Assembly: GCA_030123605.1 (NCBI GenBank)
Contig: CP126123.1
Span: 1,902,001-1,966,000, forward strand
Length of the DNA stretch: 64,000 nucleotides
Source of the DNA: Nitrospira sp.
GTDB taxonomy: Bacteria; Nitrospirota; Nitrospiria; Nitrospirales; Nitrospiraceae
Direction of reading: 5' to 3'
Part shown: piece by piece, positions 8,496 through 15,617 of the stretch
Layout: each line of letters begins with the position of its first letter
Position numbering within the stretch: the first letter of the stretch is position 1
The notes under the pieces: model-generated
Database searches by the model: none
Seen by the model: the letters and a program-made list of their open reading frames with translations, nothing else
What the model was told of the DNA's origin: nothing
Translations under genes and position numbers: made by a program

Positions 8496-9140
8496 ATGGA
8501 TCAACACGATCGTTTGATAAAAGCCAAGGAAAATTGGGCGAAGGCTCGACGCGGGGGAGAAGAACGCGAGGTCTTCTACGAGGGAGACGACCGGCTCCCT
8601 CCCGGACAACACCTCGTGGAGACCTGGCCGGTGCTGGACCTCGGTCAGAAACCGGATATTCCACTCTCGGAATGGACACTGACCATCGGTGGCGCTGTCA
8701 CGACGCCTGTGATCTGGACTTGGGCGGACTTCCTCGCGCAACCTCAGTTCAAGGACGTGTCCGACTTCCACTGTGTGACGTCCTGGAGCCGCTATGACAA
8801 CCAATGGGAAGGAGTCAGTTTCAAACAGGTGATGGCTGTTGTCCGCCCGCTTCCCCTGGCTAAATTCGTCCTGTTTAAATCCTACGACGAGTACACCACC
8901 AACCTGCCCTTTGATGCCTGCGACGACAACGATGTGCTTCTCACCTACAAATGGAACGGTCGTCCCCTCACCAAGGAGCACGGCGGTCCGGTACGCACGA
9001 TCATCCCTAAACGCTATGCGTGGAAGGGTGCCAAGTGGATCAAGGAAATCACCTTCTCAGACCACGACGAAAAGGGTTTTTGGGAAGTACGTGGCTACTC
9101 CAACAGTGCCCTCCCCTGGCAAAACGACCGCTACGGGTGA
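8496..9140 (+). CDS. Sulfite-oxidase-type molybdopterin oxidoreductase (cytoplasmic)
   Basis: A 214-residue protein of the oxidoreductase molybdopterin-binding family (PF00174, sulfite oxidase/MsrP-like fold). The single Cys expected to coordinate Mo is in DFHCVTSWSRYDNQWEGV near residue 92. Other family marks are PLSEWTLTIGG near residue 56, HGGPVRTIIPKRYAWKGAKW near residue 170 and the end motif FWEVRGYSN near residue 195. It lacks a signal peptide and the C-terminal dimerisation domain of true sulfite oxidases, so it is a stand-alone cytoplasmic domain of unknown substrate. The ATG at 8496 is set by an AAGGAGG site. The epimerase gene follows closely downstream. Confidence 0.9.
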   Translation: MDQHDRLIKAKENWAKARRGGEEREVFYEGDDRLPPGQHLVETWPVLDLGQKPDIPLSEWTLTIGGAVTTPVIWTWADFLAQPQFKDVSDFHCVTSWSRYDNQWEGVSFKQVMAVVRPLPLAKFVLFKSYDEYTTNLPFDACDDNDVLLTYKWNGRPLTKEHGGPVRTIIPKRYAWKGAKWIKEITFSDHDEKGFWEVRGYSNSALPWQNDRYG

Positions 9141-9167
9141 GCAACCCCCTCGGACCACGACGACCTT

Positions 9168-9206
9168 GTGAATCTCAACACCATACACACCATCGAGATC
9201 TGACCG
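9168..9206 (+). pseudogene. Detached N-terminus of the epimerase, ended by an in-frame TGA
   Basis: Reading from GTG 9168 gives eleven residues (NLNTIHTIEI after the start), which look exactly like the first beta strand of an enolase-superfamily capping domain. Then TGA at 9201-9203 and PVDVPITDPF follow without any change of frame. The stop therefore falls inside what should be one protein. No clear Shine-Dalgarno precedes GTG 9168. A point mutation, a sequencing error or readthrough could each explain it. Confidence 0.55.
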
Positions 9207-10268
9207 GTGGATGTCCCGATCACCGATCCCTTCGTCGTCGCCACCGGAGCACGGACGACGGCACAGAACCTGTTCATGCGCGTCACGTTGTGCAGTGGGA
9301 TTCAGGGATATGGGGAAGCCGCACCCTTTCCTGAAGTCGGGGGTGAAGACCGCACCTCTTGCCTCGCCGCAGCCACAACATTGGCTCACAGCCTGATCGG
9401 GCAATCCGTCGTCGACTACCAGGTCCTCGCGGACCTCCTCCAGGAGCAGGCGCCGCTCCATCCAGCCGCCCGCTGCGGGCTGGAAACGGCGGTGCTCGAC
9501 GCTCATTGTCGGACGCTTCGCATCCCTCTCTGGCGGTTATGGGGCTCGGCGGATGTCAGACAGCGGGAAACCGACATCACCATTCCCATCTGTAGTGTGG
9601 AAAAAACATTGGAACTCTCGCGCGGCTGGTATGTCCAGGGATTTCGTCTTTTCAAAATGAAAGTCGGACAGGATGTCGAGCAGGATATTCGACGGCTGGA
9701 AGCCGTACATGACGCCCTTCCGGACATCGGCTTCATCGGTGACGGCAATCAGGGTTTCTCCCGCGAAGACTGCATCGTCTTCGCCACCGGCGTGAAAAAA
9801 TTCGGCGGTCGGCTGGTGCTCCTCGAACAACCGGTCGTCCGCGACGACCTTGAAGGCCTTCAGGCCATTCGCCACCTGACCGGTATTCCCGTGGCGGCGG
9901 ATGCGTCGGTCCGGTCGTTGGACGATGCACGCCTCGTCGCCCACCTACGAGCCGCTGACTACATCAACATCAAGATCATGAAGACCGGCGTAGTGGAAGC
10001 GATCCGAGTCGCCGCATTCGCCCGCTCTGCCGGCCTCCGCCTGATGGTCGGGGGTATGGTGGAAACACGCATTGCGATGGGCTGTTCTTTCAGTCTGGTG
10101 TTGGGACTGGGCGGATTCGACATACTGGACCTGGATACGCCGTTGCTCCTTTCGACCGATCCGGTTGTGGGTGGCTATCGCTACGGAGGTCCCCTGCTCC
10201 ACCCTTGGCAGGAAGCCGGACTCGCTATGCGGGTGCCCTCTCCAGCCGTCCGCGTCACGATCCAATAA
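9207..10268 (+). CDS. Dipeptide-epimerase-like enolase superfamily enzyme (N-terminus truncated)
   Basis: A 353-residue member of the mandelate racemase/muconate lactonizing group, closest in look to L-Ala-D/L-Glu (dipeptide) epimerases. The catalytic lysine motif KMKVG is near residue 151. Mg2+ ligands are in GDGNQG near residue 178, LLEQP near residue 205 and AADAS near residue 230; the opposite lysine is in NIKIMKTG near residue 256. GGMVET near residue 282 belongs to the substrate end of the barrel. The only start available after the in-frame stop at 9201 is GTG 9207, which removes the first strand of the capping domain. A likely role is recycling of murein peptides. All active-site residues are present. 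Confidence 0.85.
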   Translation: MDVPITDPFVVATGARTTAQNLFMRVTLCSGIQGYGEAAPFPEVGGEDRTSCLAAATTLAHSLIGQSVVDYQVLADLLQEQAPLHPAARCGLETAVLDAHCRTLRIPLWRLWGSADVRQRETDITIPICSVEKTLELSRGWYVQGFRLFKMKVGQDVEQDIRRLEAVHDALPDIGFIGDGNQGFSREDCIVFATGVKKFGGRLVLLEQPVVRDDLEGLQAIRHLTGIPVAADASVRSLDDARLVAHLRAADYINIKIMKTGVVEAIRVAAFARSAGLRLMVGGMVETRIAMGCSFSLVLGLGGFDILDLDTPLLLSTDPVVGGYRYGGPLLHPWQEAGLAMRVPSPAVRVTIQ

Positions 10269-10424
10269 AACCCGCATGCCGTGCTCCCGGCAGCCATCTG
10301 CAGTTTTCCTGAAATCTTTTGCCGTTTCTCTCCTTTTCTGAAAAATTAACCTGAAACAAGTGGCTCCGAACGAACGGATGCCTGTCGCCGATTCTGCACT
10401 GCATGTACCTGTGAGGAATGTCTC

Positions 10425-11249
10425 ATGCCATCGATGACATCACGCCGAACATTCGCCGCCTCTCATCCGATGAACAGTCGACGCATTGCGCTCAGTTGGA
10501 TGGTGGGAAGCGTTGCCTTGACACTAGGCTGTGTCTCCCACCAGACCTACAACAGCGTCAGGCAGGAGGTAAAGGAACAGTCCACCGCACTTGCCCAGAC
10601 TCAGGCCGAGATCCAGGTCTTGGAGCAACAGCGAGACGATGCCCACGCTGCCAACAAACGGGACGAGCAGACTCTGGCCGACTTGAGGAGCGAGATCGCG
10701 AAAATTCAGGCCTCGTACGACCAGATCCAGACGGCCAATCAAGCCAAGCTTGCCGCCCTCCGACACAACATCACCGCCTTACGCGCCCGGCATCAGGCCA
10801 TGTTGAAGGAAATCAGCGAGACGAAGCGCTACGAGAAGAAATTACAGGCGATCACCGAGCAGCAGGCGCGAGAAATAAAAAGACAGCCGGCCGGCCCTGA
10901 CGCCCATGTGATACCGGCGGATAACGTCTCGCCAGAGCAACATCTGGTCGCCGTCATCACTCCGCAATCGAGTGGAACGGACAACCACGCGACACTCCTT
11001 GGGACGACTCCCCCTCAAGCGGCAGATAAACAGACCGCCAACGTGATCCCACCGATAGTCGCTCCCCAGGCTACGCCGGCCATCGTGGCGACGTCGGCAG
11101 TGCCCGGCACTCCGGCAAAAATTACACCGGCGGCATCGGTCGCAACACCATCCCGGACTCCCGCAGCCCCATCGACGCCCCAGGACGATTCCTGGTTTTC
11201 GAGCCTGACCGGTTGGTTGACTTCCCTCTTCGACTGGCTCTGGACCTAG
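10425..11249 (+). CDS. Coiled-coil lipoprotein with Pro/Ala/Thr-rich tail
   Basis: A 274-residue protein. A lipobox (LTLGC) places the acylated Cys near residue 36, behind an unusually long basic N-terminus. A coiled coil rich in Q, E, K and A spans about residues 45-150. A low-complexity P/A/T/V-rich linker follows to about residue 250, and the chain ends with a tryptophan-rich amphipathic segment (DSWFSSLTGWLTSLFDWLW). The start at 10425 has TGAGGA nine bases upstream; ATG 10470 would give a normal-length signal but has no site. The layout suggests an outer-membrane or periplasm-spanning tether. Function is unknown. A hairpin repeat follows at once. Confidence 0.8.
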   Translation: MPSMTSRRTFAASHPMNSRRIALSWMVGSVALTLGCVSHQTYNSVRQEVKEQSTALAQTQAEIQVLEQQRDDAHAANKRDEQTLADLRSEIAKIQASYDQIQTANQAKLAALRHNITALRARHQAMLKEISETKRYEKKLQAITEQQAREIKRQPAGPDAHVIPADNVSPEQHLVAVITPQSSGTDNHATLLGTTPPQAADKQTANVIPPIVAPQATPAIVATSAVPGTPAKITPAASVATPSRTPAAPSTPQDDSWFSSLTGWLTSLFDWLWT

Positions 11250-11250
11250 C

Positions 11251-11313
11251 AGGATGTTGAAAAAGGCCTCCGGCTTTGTTCTCGCATCGCTGGACGGCCT
11301 TTTTGAACATCCT
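11251..11313. repeat. Palindromic repeat element, 63 bp, also a likely terminator
   Basis: Arms of 18 bp, AGGATGTTGAAAAAGGCC at 11251-11268 and its inverse at 11296-11313, pair with one mismatch at the ninth base. The interior (CCTCCGGCTTTGTTCTCG) recurs in the element at 23700-23821 on the other strand. It begins two bases after the stop of the coiled-coil lipoprotein and could stop transcription from either side. Confidence 0.75.
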
Positions 11314-11373
11314 ATAAGTGGTTCTAACCCTGCCCGTGACACACAGTGGTTCGATATTTCGAGGCTGCGGAAA

Positions 11374-11393
11374 TGATTTTTCAACAGCCTCCT
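11374..11393. repeat. Solo arm of the palindromic repeat family
   Basis: ATTTTTCAACAGCCTCCT is the inverse of the same arm (AGGAGGCTGTTGAAAAAT). It lies 60 bases from the complete element at 11251-11313, just beyond the end of the DUF3565 gene. No second arm is visible, so it looks like a partial or decayed copy. Confidence 0.5.
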
Positions 11394-11465
11394 AGATGCG
11401 GTGACTGTCGATCACCACCCAATCCTGCCGGGATTTTCCAAAAGGATCTCGGCGGGGCCAATCGT

Positions 11466-11657
11466 CTAAGTCTCCTCCTCGCATTTTTTGCAATTCAATT
11501 GGGTCCCGAGAAAGGCCCGCCGCCCCGCTTCCGTCAACACCCAAGGCCTGCTGGTCATGGGCGGTTGATGCCGCACATGTTGCCCATGACCACATTGAAG
11601 ATCGGCCACCCAATGGCCTTCTTCATCTTGATGATATCCAACGATGTTCTGTTGCAT
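11466..11657 (-). CDS. DUF3565 small protein
   Basis: A 63-residue protein that matches DUF3565 over its whole length: GYHQDEEGHWVADLQCGHGQ near residue 7, the HVRHQPP segment near residue 27, RPWVLTEAGR near residue 37 and a final CKKCEE pair. The two Cys pairs plus His residues suggest a small metal site. DUF3565 has no known function. The ATG at 11657 has only a G-rich stretch upstream as a possible ribosome site. It is flanked by repeat copies on its 3' side and is transcribed away from the dehydrogenase gene. Confidence 0.8.
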   Translation of the reverse strand: MQQNIVGYHQDEEGHWVADLQCGHGQHVRHQPPMTSRPWVLTEAGRRAFLGTQLNCKKCEEET

Positions 11658-11757
11658 GACCGCCCCCTTACGTGCATTCCTTCTCCATAGACCGAAGACC
11701 GACCGAGCGACGACCTCGAGTCCGACACAACATCACGACGCGACCGAGTCCCATGAT

Positions 11758-11786
11758 TTCTGCGGTCGAGAGGACTGTGCTACACT
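11758..11786 (+). promoter_or_regulatory. Extended -10 promoter of the beta-hydroxyacid dehydrogenase gene
   Basis: TG-C-TACACT at 11778-11786 is an extended -10. A weak -35 (TTTCTG, about 11757-11762) sits 18 bases upstream. Transcription would start near 11793, giving a leader of about 35 bases that includes the GGAGG site before ATG 11829. Confidence 0.45.
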
Positions 11787-11828
11787 CCCGCGCCATCACA
11801 AGGTACCACGTTTTCCAGGAGGTTGAGG

Positions 11829-12728
11829 ATGGCAAAGTCGGACTATCGCATCGGGATCGTGGGGGTGGGACGGATGGGGGCCAACATGGCTCGCAGGCTG
11901 CTCGACCGTCACTATCCGATTGTGGCGGTATACGATACCGACGCACAAAGGGCGGAAGCGCTGGCCAAGGAACTGAACTGTGAGGCCCAGCCGACAGCGG
12001 CAGCCCTCGCCATACAGGCCAACACCATTTTCACCGCAGTTTCCGACGATAGGGCCATGCGCCGCATCTATGCGATCGGTGAGCCGGACAGTCTGTTGTC
12101 CCATGGCTCGGACCGACTGTTCATCAATTGCGCCACCCTTTCTCCATCCATTCATTCGGAAGTCCAAACCCTGGTGGAGCAACAGGGCGGCCGGAGCCTC
12201 GAAGCCTGCATGGCCGGCAGCATCACCCAAGCGCGCGAAGGGACCCTGTGTTTGATGTGCGGCGGCCGTCCCGATGTGTTCGAACGCGCGAAACCGCTCC
12301 TGCAGGACCTGAGCATTCAGCTGCGCTATATCGGGCCCGCGGGCGAGGCTGCCAAGGTAAAGGCCCTGATCAACATGGTGATGAACGCCAACACTGCGGC
12401 GCTGGCGGAAGGCCTCGGCTTAGGAGCGGCCCTCGGGCTGGACCTCACGATGCTCCGCGAAGTCTTCTCTCAAACCGGCGCAGCCTCCCGAGTACTCGAG
12501 ACGGACGGCGAAGACATGCAGCAACGCGCCCATGATTGTTACTTCTCCGCCGCCCACGCGGCCAAAGACTCCGGAATCGCCCTAGACCTGGCTCATCAGG
12601 TCGGCCTTGATCTTCCCCTCGCGAAGGCGACCTACGATCAGTATCGACGGCTGATCGATCTCGGCAAGGGGGAACTGGACAAGTCTGCAGTTGCCGAACT
12701 GACCTTCAAGGACCGGCAGAGTCGATAA
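11829..12728 (+). CDS. Beta-hydroxyacid dehydrogenase (3-hydroxyisobutyrate dehydrogenase family)
   Basis: A 299-residue NAD(P)-dependent dehydrogenase. The N-terminal Rossmann motif GIVGVGRMGANMARRL is at about residues 8-23. The substrate-binding segment is EACMAGSITQAREGTL near residue 122 (in place of the usual DAPVSGG form), and the catalytic lysine lies in AAKVKALINMVMNAN near residue 175. An all-helical C-terminal domain follows. The family covers 3-hydroxyisobutyrate, tartronate semialdehyde and succinic semialdehyde (GLYR) enzymes; the altered substrate loop makes the exact substrate unclear. ATG 11829 has GGAGG six bases upstream and is preferred over TTG 11823. An IS5-family element is inserted about ten bases after its stop. 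Confidence 0.85.
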   Translation: MAKSDYRIGIVGVGRMGANMARRLLDRHYPIVAVYDTDAQRAEALAKELNCEAQPTAAALAIQANTIFTAVSDDRAMRRIYAIGEPDSLLSHGSDRLFINCATLSPSIHSEVQTLVEQQGGRSLEACMAGSITQAREGTLCLMCGGRPDVFERAKPLLQDLSIQLRYIGPAGEAAKVKALINMVMNANTAALAEGLGLGAALGLDLTMLREVFSQTGAASRVLETDGEDMQQRAHDCYFSAAHAAKDSGIALDLAHQVGLDLPLAKATYDQYRRLIDLGKGELDKSAVAELTFKDRQSR

Positions 12729-12752
12729 CGGCGCCCTAGGTTCTGTTGACAT

Positions 12753-13139
12753 TCATTTCAACCAGAGCATGGAAGCGGCAAGATAGATGAGACTGGCGAA
12801 GTTGCGAGCGCGCTTGGCGGAGCGGGTCGCGACGGCGCGGTAGTGCTTGAGCTTGTTGAAGCAGCATTCGATACGGTAGCGTTCGGCGTACATGGCGAAG
12901 TCGGTGTCGCGAGGGTTCTTGAGGCAGGAGCGTGGCGGGATGACGGCCTGTGCCCCCGAACGTCCAACGGCCTCGACGATCTTTGGGCTGTCGTAGCCCT
13001 TGTCGGCAATGACGTGTTGCGCGGGAAATCCCGCCAGTAACGGCTCGGCCTGCGTATAATCCGAGGCCTGCCCCGGCGTCAAGATGAAGCGGAGCGGATT
13101 GCCAAGACCATCAACAGCGGTGTGGATTGTGGTGGTCAA
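12753..13139 (-). CDS. IS5-family transposase, ORFB (C-terminal part, made by -1 frameshift)
   Basis: A 128-residue open frame from TTG 13139, extending upstream in frame through EALGRSKGGL to overlap ORFA. It carries the second catalytic Asp in VIADKGYDS near residue 43 and the catalytic Glu in YRIECCFNKLKHYRAVATR near residue 90, then the ASLIYLAA end typical of IS5 proteins. The conserved GRSKGGLTT block lies before the TTG, so the natural product is an ORFA-ORFB fusion of about 250 residues. Confidence 0.88.
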   Translation of the reverse strand: MTTTIHTAVDGLGNPLRFILTPGQASDYTQAEPLLAGFPAQHVIADKGYDSPKIVEAVGRSGAQAVIPPRSCLKNPRDTDFAMYAERYRIECCFNKLKHYRAVATRSAKRARNFASLIYLAASMLWLK

Positions 13140-13507
13140 CCCGCCCTTCGAACGACCAAGGGCCTCCGTCTCTTGAGTCCCCCTTTTGCGCCAGCGGAAT
13201 GCTGGTGAGCACGGACGCTGGTGGAGTCGATCATCACGTACGCAACGTCCGGATCACCGGACAGCTGGCGAAACATCCGCTCCCACACGCCCGCCCTCGA
13301 CCACCGGTTATACCGCTGGAATACGCTGTTCCATACCCCGAACTGCTTCGGCAACTCACGCCCGGGCGCACCGGTCCGTGCGATCCATAGCACGGCATCC
13401 ACACATGTTCGGTTATCCGTCGCCGTCCGCCCCGGATCGCTCGCCTTGCCAGGCAACAAGTCCTTGATGGGCCTCCATTGATCATCCCGTAACTCGCGTC
13501 TCGCCAT
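13136..13507 (-). CDS. IS5-family transposase, ORFA (N-terminal part)
   Basis: A 123-residue reading frame holding the N-terminal DUF4096-type domain (DDQWRPIKDLLPGK near residue 7; CVDAVLWIARTGAPGRELP near residue 35) and the first catalytic Asp in MIDSTSVRAH near residue 91. After GAKGG the frame runs into about 15 residues that do not resemble transposase and stops. Normal family sequence continues in the -1 frame, so ORFA is the unshifted product of a frameshifted transposase. An A4G5 run in the coding strand at 13179-13187 is the likely slip site. Confidence 0.9.
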   Translation of the reverse strand: MARRELRDDQWRPIKDLLPGKASDPGRTATDNRTCVDAVLWIARTGAPGRELPKQFGVWNSVFQRYNRWSRAGVWERMFRQLSGDPDVAYVMIDSTSVRAHQHSAGAKGGLKRRRPLVVRRAG

Positions 13508-13765
13508 TCACAACCCCTCCCTTGGGCGTTGAACAGTGAAGCACAAGTCACAGCGCGAGGGAAGCTTGAATGTCAACAGAACCTAGTGAACCGGCTGCAC
13601 AAGGCCGGCGACGATGGCGATTGACCTCTCGTGTCATACCACCTTCACGAGCCGGCTCCGTGGAGGATTTTCTAAGGGCATCGCTACACCGAGTGATCCT
13701 CCGGCGCCGCCTCTTCGCCATCGACCATCCGTGGGAAGCGATGTAAGCGCGATTCTCGATTCTGA

Positions 13766-14215
13766 TTATTGCTTTTCAAAGGGCCGTTCAGCCCGGAGGG
13801 ATGAGGAAACGTAGCGCCATCGCTTCTGCTCGTCGACGTCGAAGGAACCGAGAAACGTGGGCCGTCCATCCAGCGATCGAAACTCCACCAGCCTGATGGT
13901 GCAACTCTCCCGATCGACCACCCGCGCGTCATATTGTCCCAAAACGATGATGGCCCCTGACTCTTGCCGATACAGGTTACGTCGTCCGGCATACCCCGTA
14001 TCGGGAAAGAGCTCGGCCGTGGCAGTACAACCCTGAGCCCCGTCGATCCGAAGGATCAAACGGTAGCGGGAGAGGAAGGGGTGGGTTGCGACGCGGGTAA
14101 TGGTCAGGCGAAGTCCGGCGGTGGGAAGGTCGACCGCGGCCGGCTCGGGACGATCGCTGTTGCAGGCCGACAGGAGGAGGACCAGCCCGATCACCGTCCG
14201 GACCGGTCCTCGCAT
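13766..14215 (-). CDS. Small lipoprotein of unknown function
   Basis: A 149-residue protein with a lipobox (LLLSAC) near residue 18, then a beta-rich domain. The body has ITRVATHPFLSRYRLILRI near residue 40, two Cys in ATAELF and ESCTIRLVEF contexts, and a C-terminal strand GSFDVDEQKRWRYVSS. No domain is recognised. ATG 14215 has AGGTGA six to eight bases upstream; GTG 14224 is an alternative. It follows the heme-binding-type gene by five bases, so the two are cotranscribed. Confidence 0.75.
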   Translation of the reverse strand: MRGPVRTVIGLVLLLSACNSDRPEPAAVDLPTAGLRLTITRVATHPFLSRYRLILRIDGAQGCTATAELFPDTGYAGRRNLYRQESGAIIVLGQYDARVVDRESCTIRLVEFRSLDGRPTFLGSFDVDEQKRWRYVSSSLRAERPFEKQ

Positions 14216-14220
14216 CGCAC

Positions 14221-14772
14221 TCACCTGGCGGAAGGAATTTTTGAGGCGGCTCCGATCGCGTCGAGCCCTGCTTCGGCACAGGCATCATCCAGATGAGCTC
14301 CCGGTGCGCCACCGACCCCGATCGCTCCCACCACCTCACCGGCGATTTCGATCGGCAAGCCGCCACCGACCATCAAAATGCTGTCGTTCATATCGCGCAG
14401 TGATTGGAGTGCGGGCTGCTTGGCGATCATCTCTGCCAGATCGGTCGTTGGGCGTCGCAGACTGGCAGCCGTATAGGCTTTCTTTCTGCTGCTCTCGACC
14501 GTGTGCGGCCCCGCCCCGTCGGCACGCAACATCGCACGCAGCACCCCTGCACGATCCACCACCGACGCACTCACCCTGTACCCATCCTTCTTGCAGAACT
14601 CGAGCGCCGTCTGTACGGCCTTTCCCGCCAGCGCCGCCGGCAAGACGGATTCTTTCGGCAAATCTTCAGCCGCATGCGCCACAACAGACCATCCACCGGC
14701 CAACAGCACAATCCCGGCGATGACTCCCGCGCACTTCAACCCTCGTTCGTACAAGTACCTTGTCCTCACCAT
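14221..14772 (-). CDS. Exported GlcG/HbpS-family (DUF336) protein
   Basis: A 183-residue protein with a signal peptide (hydrophobic residues about 14-33, cut near AHAA) and a DUF336 domain. Family marks are ASVVDRAGVLRAMLRADGA near residue 69, SRKKAYTAAS near residue 94, and the glycine-rich VGGGLPIEIAGEVVGAIGVGG near residue 136. Relatives bind heme (HbpS) or sit in glycolate and cobalamin operons. An exported version suggests a periplasmic ligand sensor or carrier. It precedes a small lipoprotein gene in the same unit. Confidence 0.88.
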   Translation of the reverse strand: MVRTRYLYERGLKCAGVIAGIVLLAGGWSVVAHAAEDLPKESVLPAALAGKAVQTALEFCKKDGYRVSASVVDRAGVLRAMLRADGAGPHTVESSRKKAYTAASLRRPTTDLAEMIAKQPALQSLRDMNDSILMVGGGLPIEIAGEVVGAIGVGGAPGAHLDDACAEAGLDAIGAASKIPSAR

Positions 14773-14838
14773 CCTGTTCCTCCCTATTCGGCTGTCTGAA
14801 AGGTTTTCATTCCGACTGCGTACGACTACAGAGTCGAG

Positions 14839-14985
14839 GTGCGAGCCTACGGCCCTCGAAGCGATCTGTCAATACTCACCCCCTACGTATCAACCGAGGC
14901 GGGCAAGAAACTGTACGAACAGGAGATGGAACGGATCAGACCGAGTCCGGCAGATCAGGCATGTGAGGAAGATCAGCCCGGTTAG
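14839..14985 (+). CDS. Possible small or decayed coding segment
   Basis: From GTG 14839 to TAG 14983-14985 a 48-residue frame has a protein-like composition (VRAYGPRSDLSILTPYVS, then a charged helix KKLYEQEMERIR). The frame stays open upstream to about 14798 but finds no ATG, GTG or TTG with a ribosome site. It may be the 3' remnant of a gene, or chance. Its end touches the end of the convergent lipoprotein gene. Confidence 0.2.
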   Translation: MRAYGPRSDLSILTPYVSTEAGKKLYEQEMERIRPSPADQACEEDQPG

Positions 14986-15479
14986 TAACCGGAAGGGTGG
15001 CTCGAGATGGGATGGATCGCAGGACCGATGGGACCAGGACGACGGAGTTCCTCGATCCAGACCTTGGCCTGCGCGACATAGAAGGTGTAGTCGGTTTCGG
15101 GGTAACTCACCACCACGGCATGGAGGAGTTGCTCAGCCTCTTGCTCCCGTCCGGCGCTCAAACTGGTCCTCGCGGCCTGCAGTGTGCAAGAGGCGGCGAG
15201 AGCCTTGGGATCGACGGTCGTACGCACCGGTTGCCTTGTCACAAATCGATCGAGCGTCATGGGAAGATCGGGAGTCGGAACGACATGGGTATCGGCGGAC
15301 TGTTGAAGTTGCTTTGCCGCCGACAGGACCGTCTCGACATCGCCGCTGGCTTGACAATGTCGGTACAACTCCCACATCGACATCACGGAGATCGGGCGTG
15401 GAGCGGACGCGCGATCAAACGGCTGAACCAATTGGCAGCCGGACAACAGGATCGTGAACAATAGAAGAACGGCCTTCAT
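14982..15479 (-). CDS. Lipoprotein with TPR-like helices
   Basis: A 165-residue protein with the lipobox LLSGC near residue 15. The body is helical: MWELYRHCQASGDVETVLSAAKQL near residue 34 and a second repeat around ARTSLSAGREQEAEQLLHAVV near residue 103. The spacing resembles short tetratricopeptide repeats. It ends with a Pro/His-rich tail. No enzymatic motif is present. It is likely a small periplasmic scaffold of unknown partner. Confidence 0.8.
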   Translation of the reverse strand: MKAVLLLFTILLSGCQLVQPFDRASAPRPISVMSMWELYRHCQASGDVETVLSAAKQLQQSADTHVVPTPDLPMTLDRFVTRQPVRTTVDPKALAASCTLQAARTSLSAGREQEAEQLLHAVVVSYPETDYTFYVAQAKVWIEELRRPGPIGPAIHPISSHPSGY

Positions 15480-15617
15480 AGGGATTTGGTCGTCGAGACT
15501 TTCTTATCCTTACCGGATCATTTCTCTCACTGTCAAGATTTCCGAGCGGCAGGAAGAAGAAAAGCCGTCAAATAATGAAGCACTGTCTCAAATCGAGACG
15601 GGCGCGCGATGGAGGAA

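Larger units (their letters stand above)
12739..13583 (-). mobile_element. IS5-family insertion sequence, complete, 845 bp
   Basis: Perfect 17-bp inverted ends GGTTCTGTTGACATTCA lie at 12739-12755 and 13567-13583. The element is flanked on both sides by TA; the junctions both read CTAG, so the duplicated target is TA, or CTAG if the ends are drawn one base in. It encodes a DDE transposase in two overlapping frames, as in the IS427 group of the IS5 family. Ends and frames look undamaged, so it may be recent and active. Confidence 0.9.

Noticed and set aside
9201-9203. TGA as a selenocysteine codon
   Set aside because: No enolase-superfamily enzyme uses Sec at this place, and no SECIS-like stem was evident downstream.
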